Below are positions 26,130 to 34,204 of a stretch of DNA of 64,000 nt, piece after piece (the stretch's first letter is position 1; each line of letters begins with the position of its first letter). The notes under the pieces are model-generated. The model worked only from the letters and a program-made list of their open reading frames with translations, was not told the origin of the DNA and searched no databases. The translations under genes were made by a program, and so were the position numbers. The stretch is from Alcaligenaceae bacterium SAGV5 (lineage in GTDB: Bacteria; Pseudomonadota; Gammaproteobacteria; Burkholderiales; Burkholderiaceae_B). The stretch is taken from assembly GCA_009360345.1 (NCBI GenBank), contig SPDP01000002.1, positions 806,001 to 870,000 on the forward strand. Direction: 5' to 3'.

Positions 26130-27284
26130 ATGTCCCGGTTGAGCTGGAGCAATCCCTCCGTCCGGTCGGCGGTCTACCAGGCCGTGGCGCTGGCCGCCGT
26201 CGCCGGGCTCGCCTGGTTCCTGGTCTCGAACACGCTGGCCAACCTGGCCGCCCGCAACATCTCGTCGGGCTTCGGCTTCCTGGGACGCGAGGCGGGCTTC
26301 GCCATCGGCGAAACCCCCATCCGCTACGACCCGCAGGACACCTACGCGCGAGCCATCCTGGTGGGCCTGCTGAACACGCTGCGCGTGGCGGCCGCCGGCA
26401 TCGTGCTGGCGACGCTCCTCGGTACGCTGGTGGGCATCGCCCGCCTGTCGCGCAACTGGCTGGTGGCGCGGCTGGCTTCGGTGTACGTCGAGCTGATGCG
26501 CAACACGCCGCTGCTGCTGCAGCTCTTCCTCTGGTATGCGCTGGTCACCGAGACCCTGCCCCCGGCCCGCCAGGCGCTGGAACTCCTGCCCGGCGTGTTC
26601 CTGTCCAACCGCGGCATCAAGCTGCCGCTGCCCGCCGACCACCTGGGCTTCGACCTGGCGGCGGCCGGGTTCGGCCTGGCGGTCGTGCTGTCGCTGGCAC
26701 TGGCGCACTGGATGCGGCGGCGCCAGCAGCGCAGCGGAGACGTGCAGCCCATCACCCGCTGGGTGGTCGCGCTGCTGGTCGGGCTGCCGCTGGCGGGCTG
26801 GCTCGCGGGCGGCGCGCCCGTGCGGTTCGACGTCCCCCACCTGCAAGGATTCGGCTTCACCGGCGGCGCCACCCTCACCCCCGAGTTCACGGCCCTGCTG
26901 TTCGGACTCGTGGTCTATACGGCGGCCTTCATCGCCGAGGTCGTGCGCGCCGGCATCCAGTCCGTGGACCGCGGCCAGTGGGAAGCCGCCGAATCCCTGG
27001 GCCTGCGGCGCGGCAGGGTCCTGCGGCTGGTGGTGCTGCCCCAGGCCCTGCGGGTCATCATCCCGCCCGTCACCAGCCAGTACCTGAACCTGACCAAGAA
27101 CAGCTCGCTGGCCGTCGCCATCGGCTACCCGGACATCGTCTCCATCGCCAACACGACGCTGAACCAGACCGGCCAGGCCATCGAGGGCGTGCTGATCATC
27201 ATGGCGGCGTACCTGGCGGTCAGCTTGACGATCTCGGTGCTCATGAATCTGTACAACCGCCGCATGGCGCTTGTGGAGCGCTGA
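26130..27284 (+). CDS. aapQ: General L-amino-acid ABC transporter, permease AapQ
   Basis: This 384-residue inner-membrane protein has the amino-acid permease pattern: a long N-terminal half with two or more membrane segments, YVELMRNTPLLLQLFLWY, and the EAA loop ESLGLRRGRVLRLVVLPQAL. It pairs with AapM to form the channel of the Aap transporter. It begins seven bases after aapJ and its stop overlaps the aapM start (TGATG), so translation is probably coupled. Confidence 0.95.
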   Translation: MSRLSWSNPSVRSAVYQAVALAAVAGLAWFLVSNTLANLAARNISSGFGFLGREAGFAIGETPIRYDPQDTYARAILVGLLNTLRVAAAGIVLATLLGTLVGIARLSRNWLVARLASVYVELMRNTPLLLQLFLWYALVTETLPPARQALELLPGVFLSNRGIKLPLPADHLGFDLAAAGFGLAVVLSLALAHWMRRRQQRSGDVQPITRWVVALLVGLPLAGWLAGGAPVRFDVPHLQGFGFTGGATLTPEFTALLFGLVVYTAAFIAEVVRAGIQSVDRGQWEAAESLGLRRGRVLRLVVLPQALRVIIPPVTSQYLNLTKNSSLAVAIGYPDIVSIANTTLNQTGQAIEGVLIIMAAYLAVSLTISVLMNLYNRRMALVER

Positions 27285-28414
27285 TGGGTTCGGCGTCCCA
27301 CATTGACAACGCACCCGCTCCAGGGCGCCGCGGATCCGGCTCCGCCGGTCCGCCAGCGCCGCCCCCTGGGGCGCGCGCGAAGCGCGTAGGGGGGAACCTC
27401 TTCGCAACACCTCTGAATATCGTGCTGACGCTGCTGGTGGCTTGGCTGCTGCTGATGATCGTCCCCGCGCTGGTGGAATGGGGGCTGATACGCGCGACCT
27501 TCGTCGCCTCGTCGGCGCAGGAATGCCGCGAGGCCGGCGGCGCGTGCTGGGCCTTCATCGCCGAGAAGCACCGGCTGATCCTGTTCGGTCTGTATCCCTA
27601 CGACGAACAATGGCGCCCGTTGCTGGCCAGCGCGCTGCTGATCGGCGCCGTCGTGGCCAGTTGCCTGCGGCGTTTCTGGAACCGGTGGCTGGCGCTGATC
27701 TGGATCGTCGCGCTGACGGCCACCGGCATCCTGATGTGGGGCGGCGTGCTGGGCCTGCAATACGTCGAGAACACGCTATGGGGCGGCCTGCCGCTGACGC
27801 TGATCCTGGCGACCTTCGGCATGGGCCTGGCCTTTCCCCTGGGCGTGCTGCTGGCGCTGGGGCGCCGCTCGCGCCTGCCCGCGATCAAGGCCCTGTGCGT
27901 GGTCTACATCGAACTGATACGCGGCGTGCCGCTGATCAGCCTGCTGTTCATGTCCTCGGTCATGCTGCCGCTGTTCCTGCCCGAAGGCATGGGCATCGAC
28001 AAGCTGCTGCGCGCGCAGATCGCCATCGTCATGTTCGCCGCCGCCTATCTGGCCGAACTGGTGCGGGGCGGCCTGCAGGCCATCCCCAAGGGCCAGTACG
28101 AGGGCGCGGATTCGATCGGCCTGCACTACTGGCAACAGATGCGCCTGATCATCCTGCCGCAGGCGCTCAAGACCATCATCGCGCCGCTGGTCAGCATGTT
28201 CATCCTGGTATTCAAGGACACGTCCCTGGTGGTGATCATCGGCATCTTCGATCTCACCCAGTCAGCCAAGGCCTCGCTGGCCGATGCCGCCTGGCCGGGC
28301 GTCTCGGTCGAGGCCTACCTGTTCATCGCCGCCATCTACTTCGCCTTCTGCTTCGCGATGTCGCGCTACAGCCAATCGCTGGAGAAACGCCTGCGCACCG
28401 GCCGGGAACGATGA
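27284..28414 (+). CDS. aapM: General L-amino-acid ABC transporter, permease AapM, with a repeat-encoded N-terminal tail
   Basis: This 376-residue permease has the pattern of AapM: membrane segments from about residue 46, [20 protein letters not shown], and the EAA loop [20 protein letters not shown]. It is odd at the N-terminus. The ATG is coupled to the aapQ stop (TGATG), and residues about 13-37 are encoded by copy B of the dispersed repeat. They form an Ala/Gly/Pro/Arg-rich tail unrelated to permeases. An alternative in-frame GTG at 27422, after the repeat, has no visible ribosome site, so I keep the upstream ATG. The tail should face the cytoplasm and be tolerated. Confidence 0.9.
   Translation: MGSASHIDNAPAPGRRGSGSAGPPAPPPGARAKRVGGNLFATPLNIVLTLLVAWLLLMIVPALVEWGLIRATFVASSAQECREAGGACWAFIAEKHRLILFGLYPYDEQWRPLLASALLIGAVVASCLRRFWNRWLALIWIVALTATGILMWGGVLGLQYVENTLWGGLPLTLILATFGMGLAFPLGVLLALGRRSRLPAIKALCVVYIELIRGVPLISLLFMSSVMLPLFLPEGMGIDKLLRAQIAIVMFAAAYLAELVRGGLQAIPKGQYEGADSIGLHYWQQMRLIILPQALKTIIAPLVSMFILVFKDTSLVVIIGIFDLTQSAKASLADAAWPGVSVEAYLFIAAIYFAFCFAMSRYSQSLEKRLRTGRER
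27321..27394 (+). repeat. Dispersed multi-hairpin repeat, copy B, inside aapM
   Basis: This copy reads CGGATCCGGCTCCGCCGGTC, then CGCCGCCCCCTGGGGCGCG, CGCGCGAAGCGCG and GTAGGGGGG. It is collinear with copies C (55121) and D (57211) and inverted relative to copy A (12566). Unlike those it lies inside an open reading frame, near the 5' end of aapM, and its length keeps the frame open. On mRNA it would fold into strong hairpins directly after the aapM start. Confidence 0.8.
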
Positions 28415-28458
28415 TGTCCCCTCCCGGCCCGGCCCAGGCCACCGACAGGAAACCCGCC

Positions 28459-29205
28459 ATGTCCTCATCCACGCAGCCGATCATACAAATGGAAGGCGTC
28501 AGCAAATGGTTCGGCAAGTACCAGGTGCTGCGCGACATCGACCTCGCCGTCGAGCGTGGCGAACGCATCGTCGTCTGCGGGCCCTCCGGGTCCGGCAAGT
28601 CGACGCTGATCCGCTGCATCAACCGCCTGGAAGAGCACCAGCAAGGCCGGATCGCCGTGGGCGGCATCGAGCTGACCAGCGACCTGAAGGACATCGAGGC
28701 GATCCGGCGGGAAGTCGGCATGGTGTTCCAGCATTTCAACCTCTTCCCCCACCTGACCGTCCTGCAGAACCTGACGCTGGGGCCGATCTGGGTGCTCAAG
28801 CAGCCCAAGGCCCAGGCCGAGGCCGCCGCCATGCAGTACCTGGAACGCGTGCGCATCCCGGAGCAGGCGCACAAATACCCGGGACAGCTCTCGGGCGGCC
28901 AGCAGCAGCGGGTGGCCATCGCGCGGTCGCTGTGCATGTCGCCCAGGATCATCCTGTTCGACGAACCCACCTCGGCGCTGGACCCGGAAATGGTCAAGGA
29001 AGTGCTGGACGTGATGACCTCGCTGGCGGAGACCGGCATCACCATGCTGTGCGTGACGCACGAGATGGGTTTCGCCCGGCAGGTGGCGGACCGCGTGATC
29101 TTCATGGACCAGGGCCAGATCGTCGAACAGAACACACCCGAGGCCTTCTTCTCGAACCCGCGGAATGACCGCACCCGACTGTTCCTGAGCCAGATCCTGC
29201 ACTGA
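28459..29205 (+). CDS. aapP: General L-amino-acid ABC transporter, ATP-binding protein AapP
   Basis: This 248-residue cytoplasmic ATPase has Walker [10 protein letters not shown], the Q-loop [11 protein letters not shown], signature [15 protein letters not shown], Walker [14 protein letters not shown] and the switch histidine in CVTHEMG, all typical of polar amino-acid transporters. I chose the ATG at 28459, which has AGGA eight bases upstream. Two tandem ATGs at 28411 and 28414 overlap the aapM stop and would add 16 residues; they are possible alternatives. It ends the aapJQMP operon. Confidence 0.95.
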   Translation: MSSSTQPIIQMEGVSKWFGKYQVLRDIDLAVERGERIVVCGPSGSGKSTLIRCINRLEEHQQGRIAVGGIELTSDLKDIEAIRREVGMVFQHFNLFPHLTVLQNLTLGPIWVLKQPKAQAEAAAMQYLERVRIPEQAHKYPGQLSGGQQQRVAIARSLCMSPRIILFDEPTSALDPEMVKEVLDVMTSLAETGITMLCVTHEMGFARQVADRVIFMDQGQIVEQNTPEAFFSNPRNDRTRLFLSQILH

Positions 29206-29305
29206 GCGGCCCGGGCGCCGGAGTCATGAACCGGACACACGCAATTATTACGGTTGAGCAACCCTGGCGGGGATGATCACCCCGGGGCGTTAAAATCCGG
29301 GACTC

Positions 29306-30217
29306 ATGGACCTCAAACTTCTCGAAGACCTCATCGCGCTCGCCCGCACGCAAAGCTTCGTGCGGGCGGCCGAACTGCGGCACGTCACCCACCCCGCCTT
29401 CGGCCGCCGCATCCGCGCGCTGGAAGTCTGGGCCGGCGCGCCGCTGGTGGAACGCAATCGCACGCCGGTCCAGCTCACCCCCGAGGGCGAGGTCATGCTC
29501 AAGACCGCGGAACGCACGGTCGAAAGCGTCGCCAATGCCCGCTCGCAAATCCAGCGCCACGGCACCAACCAGGGCATGAGCCTGCGGATAGGCACCGGCC
29601 GCACGCTCGCCCGCACGCTGGTGGCCGACTGGCTGGCCCGCATCACGCACATGCCGCGCAGCCCGCTGCGCGGCAAGGCACAGATCGACATCATCACCGG
29701 CGCGACCTCCGACCTTGCCGCCATGCTGGAACAGAGCAAGGTCGACATGCTGTGCTGCTACGAACATCGCGCACTGTCGGTACCTCTGAACGGCCACCGC
29801 TATCGCCACCTGACGCTGTCCACGGAAAAACTCGTCCCCGTCAGCGTGGCCGATGCGCAGGGCAAGCCCCGCTACAGCCTGATCGGGGCCAGCCAGGCGA
29901 CGCCGCTGATCGCCTACGGCATCGGGCTGTCCATGGAGCGACTGCTGAGCGAGCATTTCGAACGCAATCCGCTGGCGGGCATGAACGTGTTCCTGCGCTG
30001 CGACTCGGCCGACGCCGTCTACGAATTCGTCAAGAAAGGACTAGGCGTCGCATGGCTGCCGTGGTCCATGGTGGCGGCCGACTGCCAGCGCCGCAGCATG
30101 GTGGTCCTGGGCGGCCGCAGCGACGAAGTCCCGTTCGAAGTCCGGCTCTACCGGCCCCGCGCCCGCCAGGCCGATGTGGTCGAGGCGGTCTGGGCGGCGA
30201 CGGAATTCGCGCGCTGA
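29306..30217 (+). CDS. LysR-type transcriptional regulator
   Basis: This 303-residue protein has the LysR helix-turn-helix (MDLKLLEDLIALARTQSFVR onward, with THPAFGRRIRALEVWAG) and an effector domain. A palindromic CGGGGATGATCACCCCG lies just before the start codon. It is followed after 203 bases by a Bug receptor and an aspartoacylase-like gene on the same strand, its likely targets. The effector is unknown. Confidence 0.92.
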   Translation: MDLKLLEDLIALARTQSFVRAAELRHVTHPAFGRRIRALEVWAGAPLVERNRTPVQLTPEGEVMLKTAERTVESVANARSQIQRHGTNQGMSLRIGTGRTLARTLVADWLARITHMPRSPLRGKAQIDIITGATSDLAAMLEQSKVDMLCCYEHRALSVPLNGHRYRHLTLSTEKLVPVSVADAQGKPRYSLIGASQATPLIAYGIGLSMERLLSEHFERNPLAGMNVFLRCDSADAVYEFVKKGLGVAWLPWSMVAADCQRRSMVVLGGRSDEVPFEVRLYRPRARQADVVEAVWAATEFAR

Positions 30218-30420
30218 TCCGCGCGGCGAGGTGCCTCGGCCGGCATCTCGCACCACCCTGGGGCGCCAAGCGTTCCGTATATCCGCCGCTTTCCGCCCCC
30301 ACCTGGTGCAAACCCTGGTGGCGAGCCGAATCCGCACGCATGCGTGCCTGATTCGCACCTTCCCATCGATGCCATGCGCAAGGATGGCGGCACGATAACT
30401 GCTCTGTACGGGGCCCCGCC

Positions 30421-31395
30421 ATGAACCAGCCTACCCTTACCCGCCGCGCGCTCATGCTGGCGCTCGCCGCCTGTGCCGCCGGCGCCGCCCACGCGCAGGA
30501 CGACTATCCCGCCCGTCCCATCACCCTGGTGGTGGGCTACCCGGCGGGCGGCAGCACCGACCTGACCGCCCGCCTGTTCGGCGAAGCACTGTCCAAGCGC
30601 ATCGGCGAGCGGGTCATCGTCGAGAACGTGGGGGGCGCCGGCGGCGCGATCGGCGCCCAGCGCGTGGCCAAGGCCCGCCCCGACGGCTATACGCTGCTGC
30701 TCGGCGCGTCCAACGAAATGGCCATCGCCAGCCTCATCAACAAGGCGGTCAAGTATGACGGCCTGAAGGACTTCACGCCCATCGGCATGATCAGCACCCA
30801 GCCCATGGTGCTGGTGGCCTCGGCCAACTCCCCGGTCAAGAACATCTCCGACTTCCTGGCCCAGGCCCGCGCCCATCCCGGCAAGTTCAGCTTCGGCACC
30901 TCGGGCGTCGGCACCGCCCTGCATCTGTCCGCCGAAAGCGTGAAGGAAGCAGGCGGCCTGCAACTCGTGCACGTGCCCTATCGCGGCGTCGCGCCCCTGG
31001 CCAGCGACATCATGGGCGGCCAGTTGCAATTCGGCGTGTTCGTGCTGTCGAGCGCGCTTGCCAACATCCGCGCCGGCAAGCTGGCGCCCATCGGCCTGAT
31101 GCAGGCCACGCGCGCGCCGCTCGCGCCCGAGATCCCCACCTTCGCCGAAGCCGGCCTGAAGGACGTCGACATGGACATCTGGTTCGGCCTGTACGGCCCC
31201 GCCCACGTGCCCGGGCCCGTGGTCGGAAAACTGCGCGCCGCGCTGGACGATGTCCTGAAAATGCCTGAGTTCCGCGGCAAGATGCAGGAGTCGGGATCGA
31301 CGGTGGCCGCGCCGGGCGTCGATCTTGCCCAGTTCCAGCGCAAGGAAACCGAGAAGTACAAGCGCATCGTCGAGTTCGCCAGGATCGAGGAATGA
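30421..31395 (+). CDS. Bug-family (TctC-like) periplasmic solute receptor
   Basis: This 324-residue protein has a signal peptide with a twin-arginine pair (LTRRALMLALAACAAGAAHA) and the ligand segment YPARPITLVVGYPAGGSTD. A glycine replaces the usual Pro/Ala before YP. It overlaps the aspartoacylase-like gene by four bases (ATGA), so receptor and hydrolase are made together. The ligand is probably an N-acyl or carboxylated compound handled by that hydrolase, as an inference. Confidence 0.93.
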   Translation: MNQPTLTRRALMLALAACAAGAAHAQDDYPARPITLVVGYPAGGSTDLTARLFGEALSKRIGERVIVENVGGAGGAIGAQRVAKARPDGYTLLLGASNEMAIASLINKAVKYDGLKDFTPIGMISTQPMVLVASANSPVKNISDFLAQARAHPGKFSFGTSGVGTALHLSAESVKEAGGLQLVHVPYRGVAPLASDIMGGQLQFGVFVLSSALANIRAGKLAPIGLMQATRAPLAPEIPTFAEAGLKDVDMDIWFGLYGPAHVPGPVVGKLRAALDDVLKMPEFRGKMQESGSTVAAPGVDLAQFQRKETEKYKRIVEFARIEE

Positions 31396-32348
31396 CCATG
31401 GCGACCCACGACTTCCTGCTGCCCGTGCCCGACCTGTCCGCCGTGCGCGCCGGCAATACCGGCGTCGAAGGCGTCTGGCACTTCGATTCGGGCACGCCCG
31501 GGCGCCATGTCCTGGTCACATCTCTGGTCCATGGCAACGAGCTGTGCGGCGCCTGGGCGGTCAAGGCCGTGCTCGAGGCTGGCCTGCGGCCCCGGCGCGG
31601 CAAGCTGACGCTGGCGTTCTGCAACCTGACCGCGTTCGATACCTTCGACGCCGCGCGCCACGATGCCTCGCGCTACCTGGATGAAGATCTGAACCGGGTC
31701 TGGAGCGACGACAAGCTCGCCGCCCCCACCACCCGCGAACGCACGCGCGCCGCCGCGCTGCAGCCCTGGGTGCGGCAGGCCGACTGGCTGCTGGACCTGC
31801 ACTCCATGCACGAGCCGTGCGCGCCGCTGCTGCTGACGGGCATGCAGCCGCGCAACCTGGATCTGGCCCGCGAATTGGGCGCACCGCGCCACGTCATCGT
31901 CGACGCCGGCCACCAGGACGGCGTGCGCATGCGCGACTACGGCCGCTTCGGCCAGATGGCGGACAACGGCACGCGCTCGCTGCTGATCGAATGCGGCTAC
32001 CACGGCGCCATCGAGAGCCGCACCGTGGCGCTGGACCAGGTGGGACGCTTCCTGCGCGCCTCGGGCATCGTCGACGAGCACGACATGCCCGCGGCGTGGA
32101 TCGTCCCCGCTCCTGGCGCCCAGCAGGCGATCGAGGTCACGCAACCGGTGGTCGCGCGCAGCATGGACTTCCGGTTCGCCCAGCCCTGGCAGGGACTGGA
32201 GGAACTGGAGCATGCCGGCACCGTCATCGGCTGGCAGGACGGCGAGCCCGTCACCACGCCGTACGACCATTGCACGCTGGTCATGCCGTCCCTGCGGCAA
32301 CTCGTGCCCGGCGTAACCGTGGTCAGGCTGGCCCGGCGCGTCGCCTGA
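31392..32348 (+). CDS. Succinylglutamate desuccinylase / aspartoacylase family deacylase
   Basis: This 318-residue protein has the M14-like zinc site of the AstE/ASPA family: H47 and E50 in SLVHGNELCGA, and a third histidine in LLDLHSMHEP. The catalytic glutamate is probably in LLIECGYHG. Members remove acyl groups from N-acyl amino acids, and some act on other amides. It is translationally coupled to the Bug receptor gene upstream. A GC hairpin follows the stop. The true acyl substrate is unknown. Confidence 0.9.
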   Translation: MTMATHDFLLPVPDLSAVRAGNTGVEGVWHFDSGTPGRHVLVTSLVHGNELCGAWAVKAVLEAGLRPRRGKLTLAFCNLTAFDTFDAARHDASRYLDEDLNRVWSDDKLAAPTTRERTRAAALQPWVRQADWLLDLHSMHEPCAPLLLTGMQPRNLDLARELGAPRHVIVDAGHQDGVRMRDYGRFGQMADNGTRSLLIECGYHGAIESRTVALDQVGRFLRASGIVDEHDMPAAWIVPAPGAQQAIEVTQPVVARSMDFRFAQPWQGLEELEHAGTVIGWQDGEPVTTPYDHCTLVMPSLRQLVPGVTVVRLARRVA

Positions 32349-32356
32349 AGTCCCGG

Positions 32357-32376
32357 GGCCCGGCCCCTGCCGGGCC
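32357..32376 (+). terminator. Candidate terminator after the aspartoacylase-like gene
   Basis: GGCCCGGC (32357-32364) pairs with GCCGGGCC (32369-32376) over a 4-base loop, followed by TTCGTTACTT. It is nine bases after the stop codon and just before the AT-rich operator region. Confidence 0.6.
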
Positions 32377-32383
32377 TTCGTTA

Positions 32384-32399
32384 CTTACCATACAGTCAA
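32384..32399. promoter_or_regulatory. Degenerate copy of the TTGAC-N6-GTCAA operator
   Basis: CTTACCATACAGTCAA keeps the right half-site and two or three bases of the left half-site of the repeated operator. It lies 84 bp upstream of the good operator at 32468, in an unusually AT-rich stretch (about 32380-32490). It may be an auxiliary site. Confidence 0.4.
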
Positions 32400-32467
32400 T
32401 AATTAGAATCCATAACCAAAACTAAGACAAACAAAATACCAAAAAAATAATACTGAAAATCAAAATA

Positions 32468-32496
32468 TTGACCATTTAGTCAACTTAACCTATCGT
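32468..32496 (+). promoter_or_regulatory. TetR-type operator overlapping the promoter of cupin gene copy 1
   Basis: TTGACCATTTAGTCAA (32468-32483) is a 5+5 inverted repeat with a 6-base centre. Its left half is also a consensus -35 (TTGACC), followed at exactly 17 bases by TATCGT (32491-32496) as -10. A repressor bound here would block RNA polymerase. The same arrangement is found before cupin copy 2. Confidence 0.75.
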
Positions 32497-32506
32497 GCGA
32501 TTGAGC

Positions 32507-33103
32507 GATGGCCGCCGCGCGCCATCGCCCTCCATCCCTTCCAGAGGAACCCACGATGGCCATCGCACGCCACCCCAGACCGCCCGAACTCCAGGACGCT
32601 TCGCTCGAAGACATCGCCACCCGGTTCGTCGGCCGATTCCGCGACAAGACCCCCGACTGGGCCGCCTTCGAAGACGCCAGGATCGAAGGATTCAAGCGCG
32701 CCCAGCACCGCTTCATCGGCGCCGGCGGCTCCGGCAAGCACAACGATGCCTCCGCCATCCCCCCGCGCGGCTTCACCCTGAGCATCATGTACGTCGAGCC
32801 CGGACAGGGAAACGCCGCCCACACCCACGAAGTCGAAGAAGTCTTCTTCGTCCTGCAGGGCTTCCTCGACGTCTTCTTCCAGGACGAAGACGGCAACAAG
32901 GCCTGGCGACGCCTGGCCCCCTGGGAATGCGCCGCCTGCCCGCCCGGCGTCATCCACGGCTACGAAAACCGCAGCCTCGAACCCGTCTACTTCCAGGTCA
33001 TGCTCGGCCGCGCCCAGCCTGAACTCATGGGCTATGCCAGCGACGACCTCTTCCAGAAACGCGACGGACACCTCACCTCCGTCCCACGCGACTAGACCCA
33101 CCC
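32507..33103 (+). repeat. Direct repeat of about 597 bp (cupin cassette, copy 1)
   Basis: This block is identical to 36574-37170 except for one silent base (G at 33017, A at 37084). The offset is 4,067 bp throughout and extends, with scattered mismatches and no indels, back through the operator at 32468. Similarity stops a few bases after the stop codon. Confidence 0.95.
32556..33095 (+). CDS. Cupin-domain protein, copy 1
   Basis: This 179-residue protein has both cupin motifs: GNAAHTHEVEEVFFVLQG (two His and a Glu for metal) and PPGVIHGYEN (third His). It is therefore probably a single-domain metal-binding beta-barrel, enzyme or binding protein, without a signal peptide. The ATG at 32556 has a CAGAGGA site; sixteen upstream codons in frame are not conserved-looking. 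The encoded protein is identical to that of copy 2 at 36623. It is followed by a Bug receptor gene and preceded by an operator-promoter. I cannot assign a reaction; cupins of this size include dioxygenases, isomerases and decarboxylases. Confidence 0.88.
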   Translation: MAIARHPRPPELQDASLEDIATRFVGRFRDKTPDWAAFEDARIEGFKRAQHRFIGAGGSGKHNDASAIPPRGFTLSIMYVEPGQGNAAHTHEVEEVFFVLQGFLDVFFQDEDGNKAWRRLAPWECAACPPGVIHGYENRSLEPVYFQVMLGRAQPELMGYASDDLFQKRDGHLTSVPRD

Positions 33104-33163
33104 CGCGCCCCCGCCGGGCGAAGCGACGCTCGCGCGGCGCCGCCGCTTGCAGGAGAACACGCT

Positions 33164-34129
33164 GTGAATCGAATGAAACTGGCATTCGTCTGCGCGACCA
33201 TTGCAATGACGGCCCCGGCCGCCGCCGACACCTACCCCGCCAAACCCGTGCGGATCGTCGTCACCGCGCCGCCCGGCGCCACCTCGGACATGCTGGCACG
33301 CGTGATGGCCGAACAACTGGGCAAAGCGCTGAAGGTCGCGTTCGTCGTCGAGAACCGTCCGGGCGCCGGCGGCAATATCGCCGGCGACTACGTCGCCAAG
33401 TCGACGCCCGACGGCTATACGCTGCTGCTGGCCTCGGTCAGCTCGCACGCCATCAATCCATCGCTGTACACGAAGATGCCCTACGATCCGGTCAAGGATT
33501 TCGCGCCCATCATCGTGCTGGCCTCGAACCCCAACGCCCTCGTGGTCTCGCCCGCCTCCGGCATCAAGTCCGTCGCCGACCTGGTCAAGGCCGCCCGGGC
33601 CAGGCCCGGCGAACTCAGTTTCAGCTCCGGCGGCAACGGGACGTCGCAGCACCTGGCTGGCGAACTCTTCAAATCCATGACCGGCGTCCAGTTGATGCAC
33701 GTCCCCTACAAAGGCTCGTCGGAAGCGCTGACGGCGGTCATGCGCAACGAGACCACCCTGATGTTCCCCAACATCCCCAACGCGCTCGCCCTGGCCAAGA
33801 ACGGCAACGTCACCCTGCTCGCGGTCACGACCCGGAACCGGCTGTCCTGGCTGCCGGAAGTACCGACGCTCCATGAAAGCGGCCTGCCCGGTTTCGAGGC
33901 CGTGGCCTGGTTCGGACTGGTCGCCCCCGCCGGCACGCCGCGCGGCGTGGTCGACACCCTCAACAACGAATCGGCCAGGATCCTGGCGCGGCCGGACGTG
34001 CAGCAGCAGTTGATCGGCCAGGGGTTCGACATCATGGGCGGCAGCCCGGAGGCGTTCCAGACCTTCCTGAAGACCGAGATCGAGAAATGGCGCGTGGTCG
34101 TCAGGCAGTCCGGCGCAACCGTCAACTGA
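33164..34129 (+). CDS. Bug-family (TctC-like) periplasmic solute receptor
   Basis: This 321-residue protein has a signal peptide ending near APAAA-DTYP and the segment YPAKPVRIVVTAPPGATSD, in which the usual PGG is PGA. The start is a GTG at 33164 with AGGAG eight bases before it; an ATG three codons later is possible. It follows cupin copy 1 by 68 bases and probably shares its promoter. A strong hairpin follows its stop. It may take up the compound handled by the TetR-controlled genes. Confidence 0.92.
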   Translation: MNRMKLAFVCATIAMTAPAAADTYPAKPVRIVVTAPPGATSDMLARVMAEQLGKALKVAFVVENRPGAGGNIAGDYVAKSTPDGYTLLLASVSSHAINPSLYTKMPYDPVKDFAPIIVLASNPNALVVSPASGIKSVADLVKAARARPGELSFSSGGNGTSQHLAGELFKSMTGVQLMHVPYKGSSEALTAVMRNETTLMFPNIPNALALAKNGNVTLLAVTTRNRLSWLPEVPTLHESGLPGFEAVAWFGLVAPAGTPRGVVDTLNNESARILARPDVQQQLIGQGFDIMGGSPEAFQTFLKTEIEKWRVVVRQSGATVN

Positions 34130-34142
34130 CCGGCAAGGAATC

Positions 34143-34164
34143 GGGACGCCCCCAGGGGCGTCCC
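34143..34164. terminator. Bidirectional hairpin between Bug gene and aldehyde dehydrogenase
   Basis: GGGACGCCCC (34143-34152) pairs with GGGGCGTCCC (34155-34164), a perfect 10-bp stem. A second palindrome, GGCCGCGGCGCGCGGCC, follows near 34180. Both lie between convergent genes. There is no T-run. Confidence 0.55.
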
Positions 34165-34204
34165 GCGAAGGGGCATCCCGGCCGCGGCGCGCGGCCGGCC
34201 CTCG

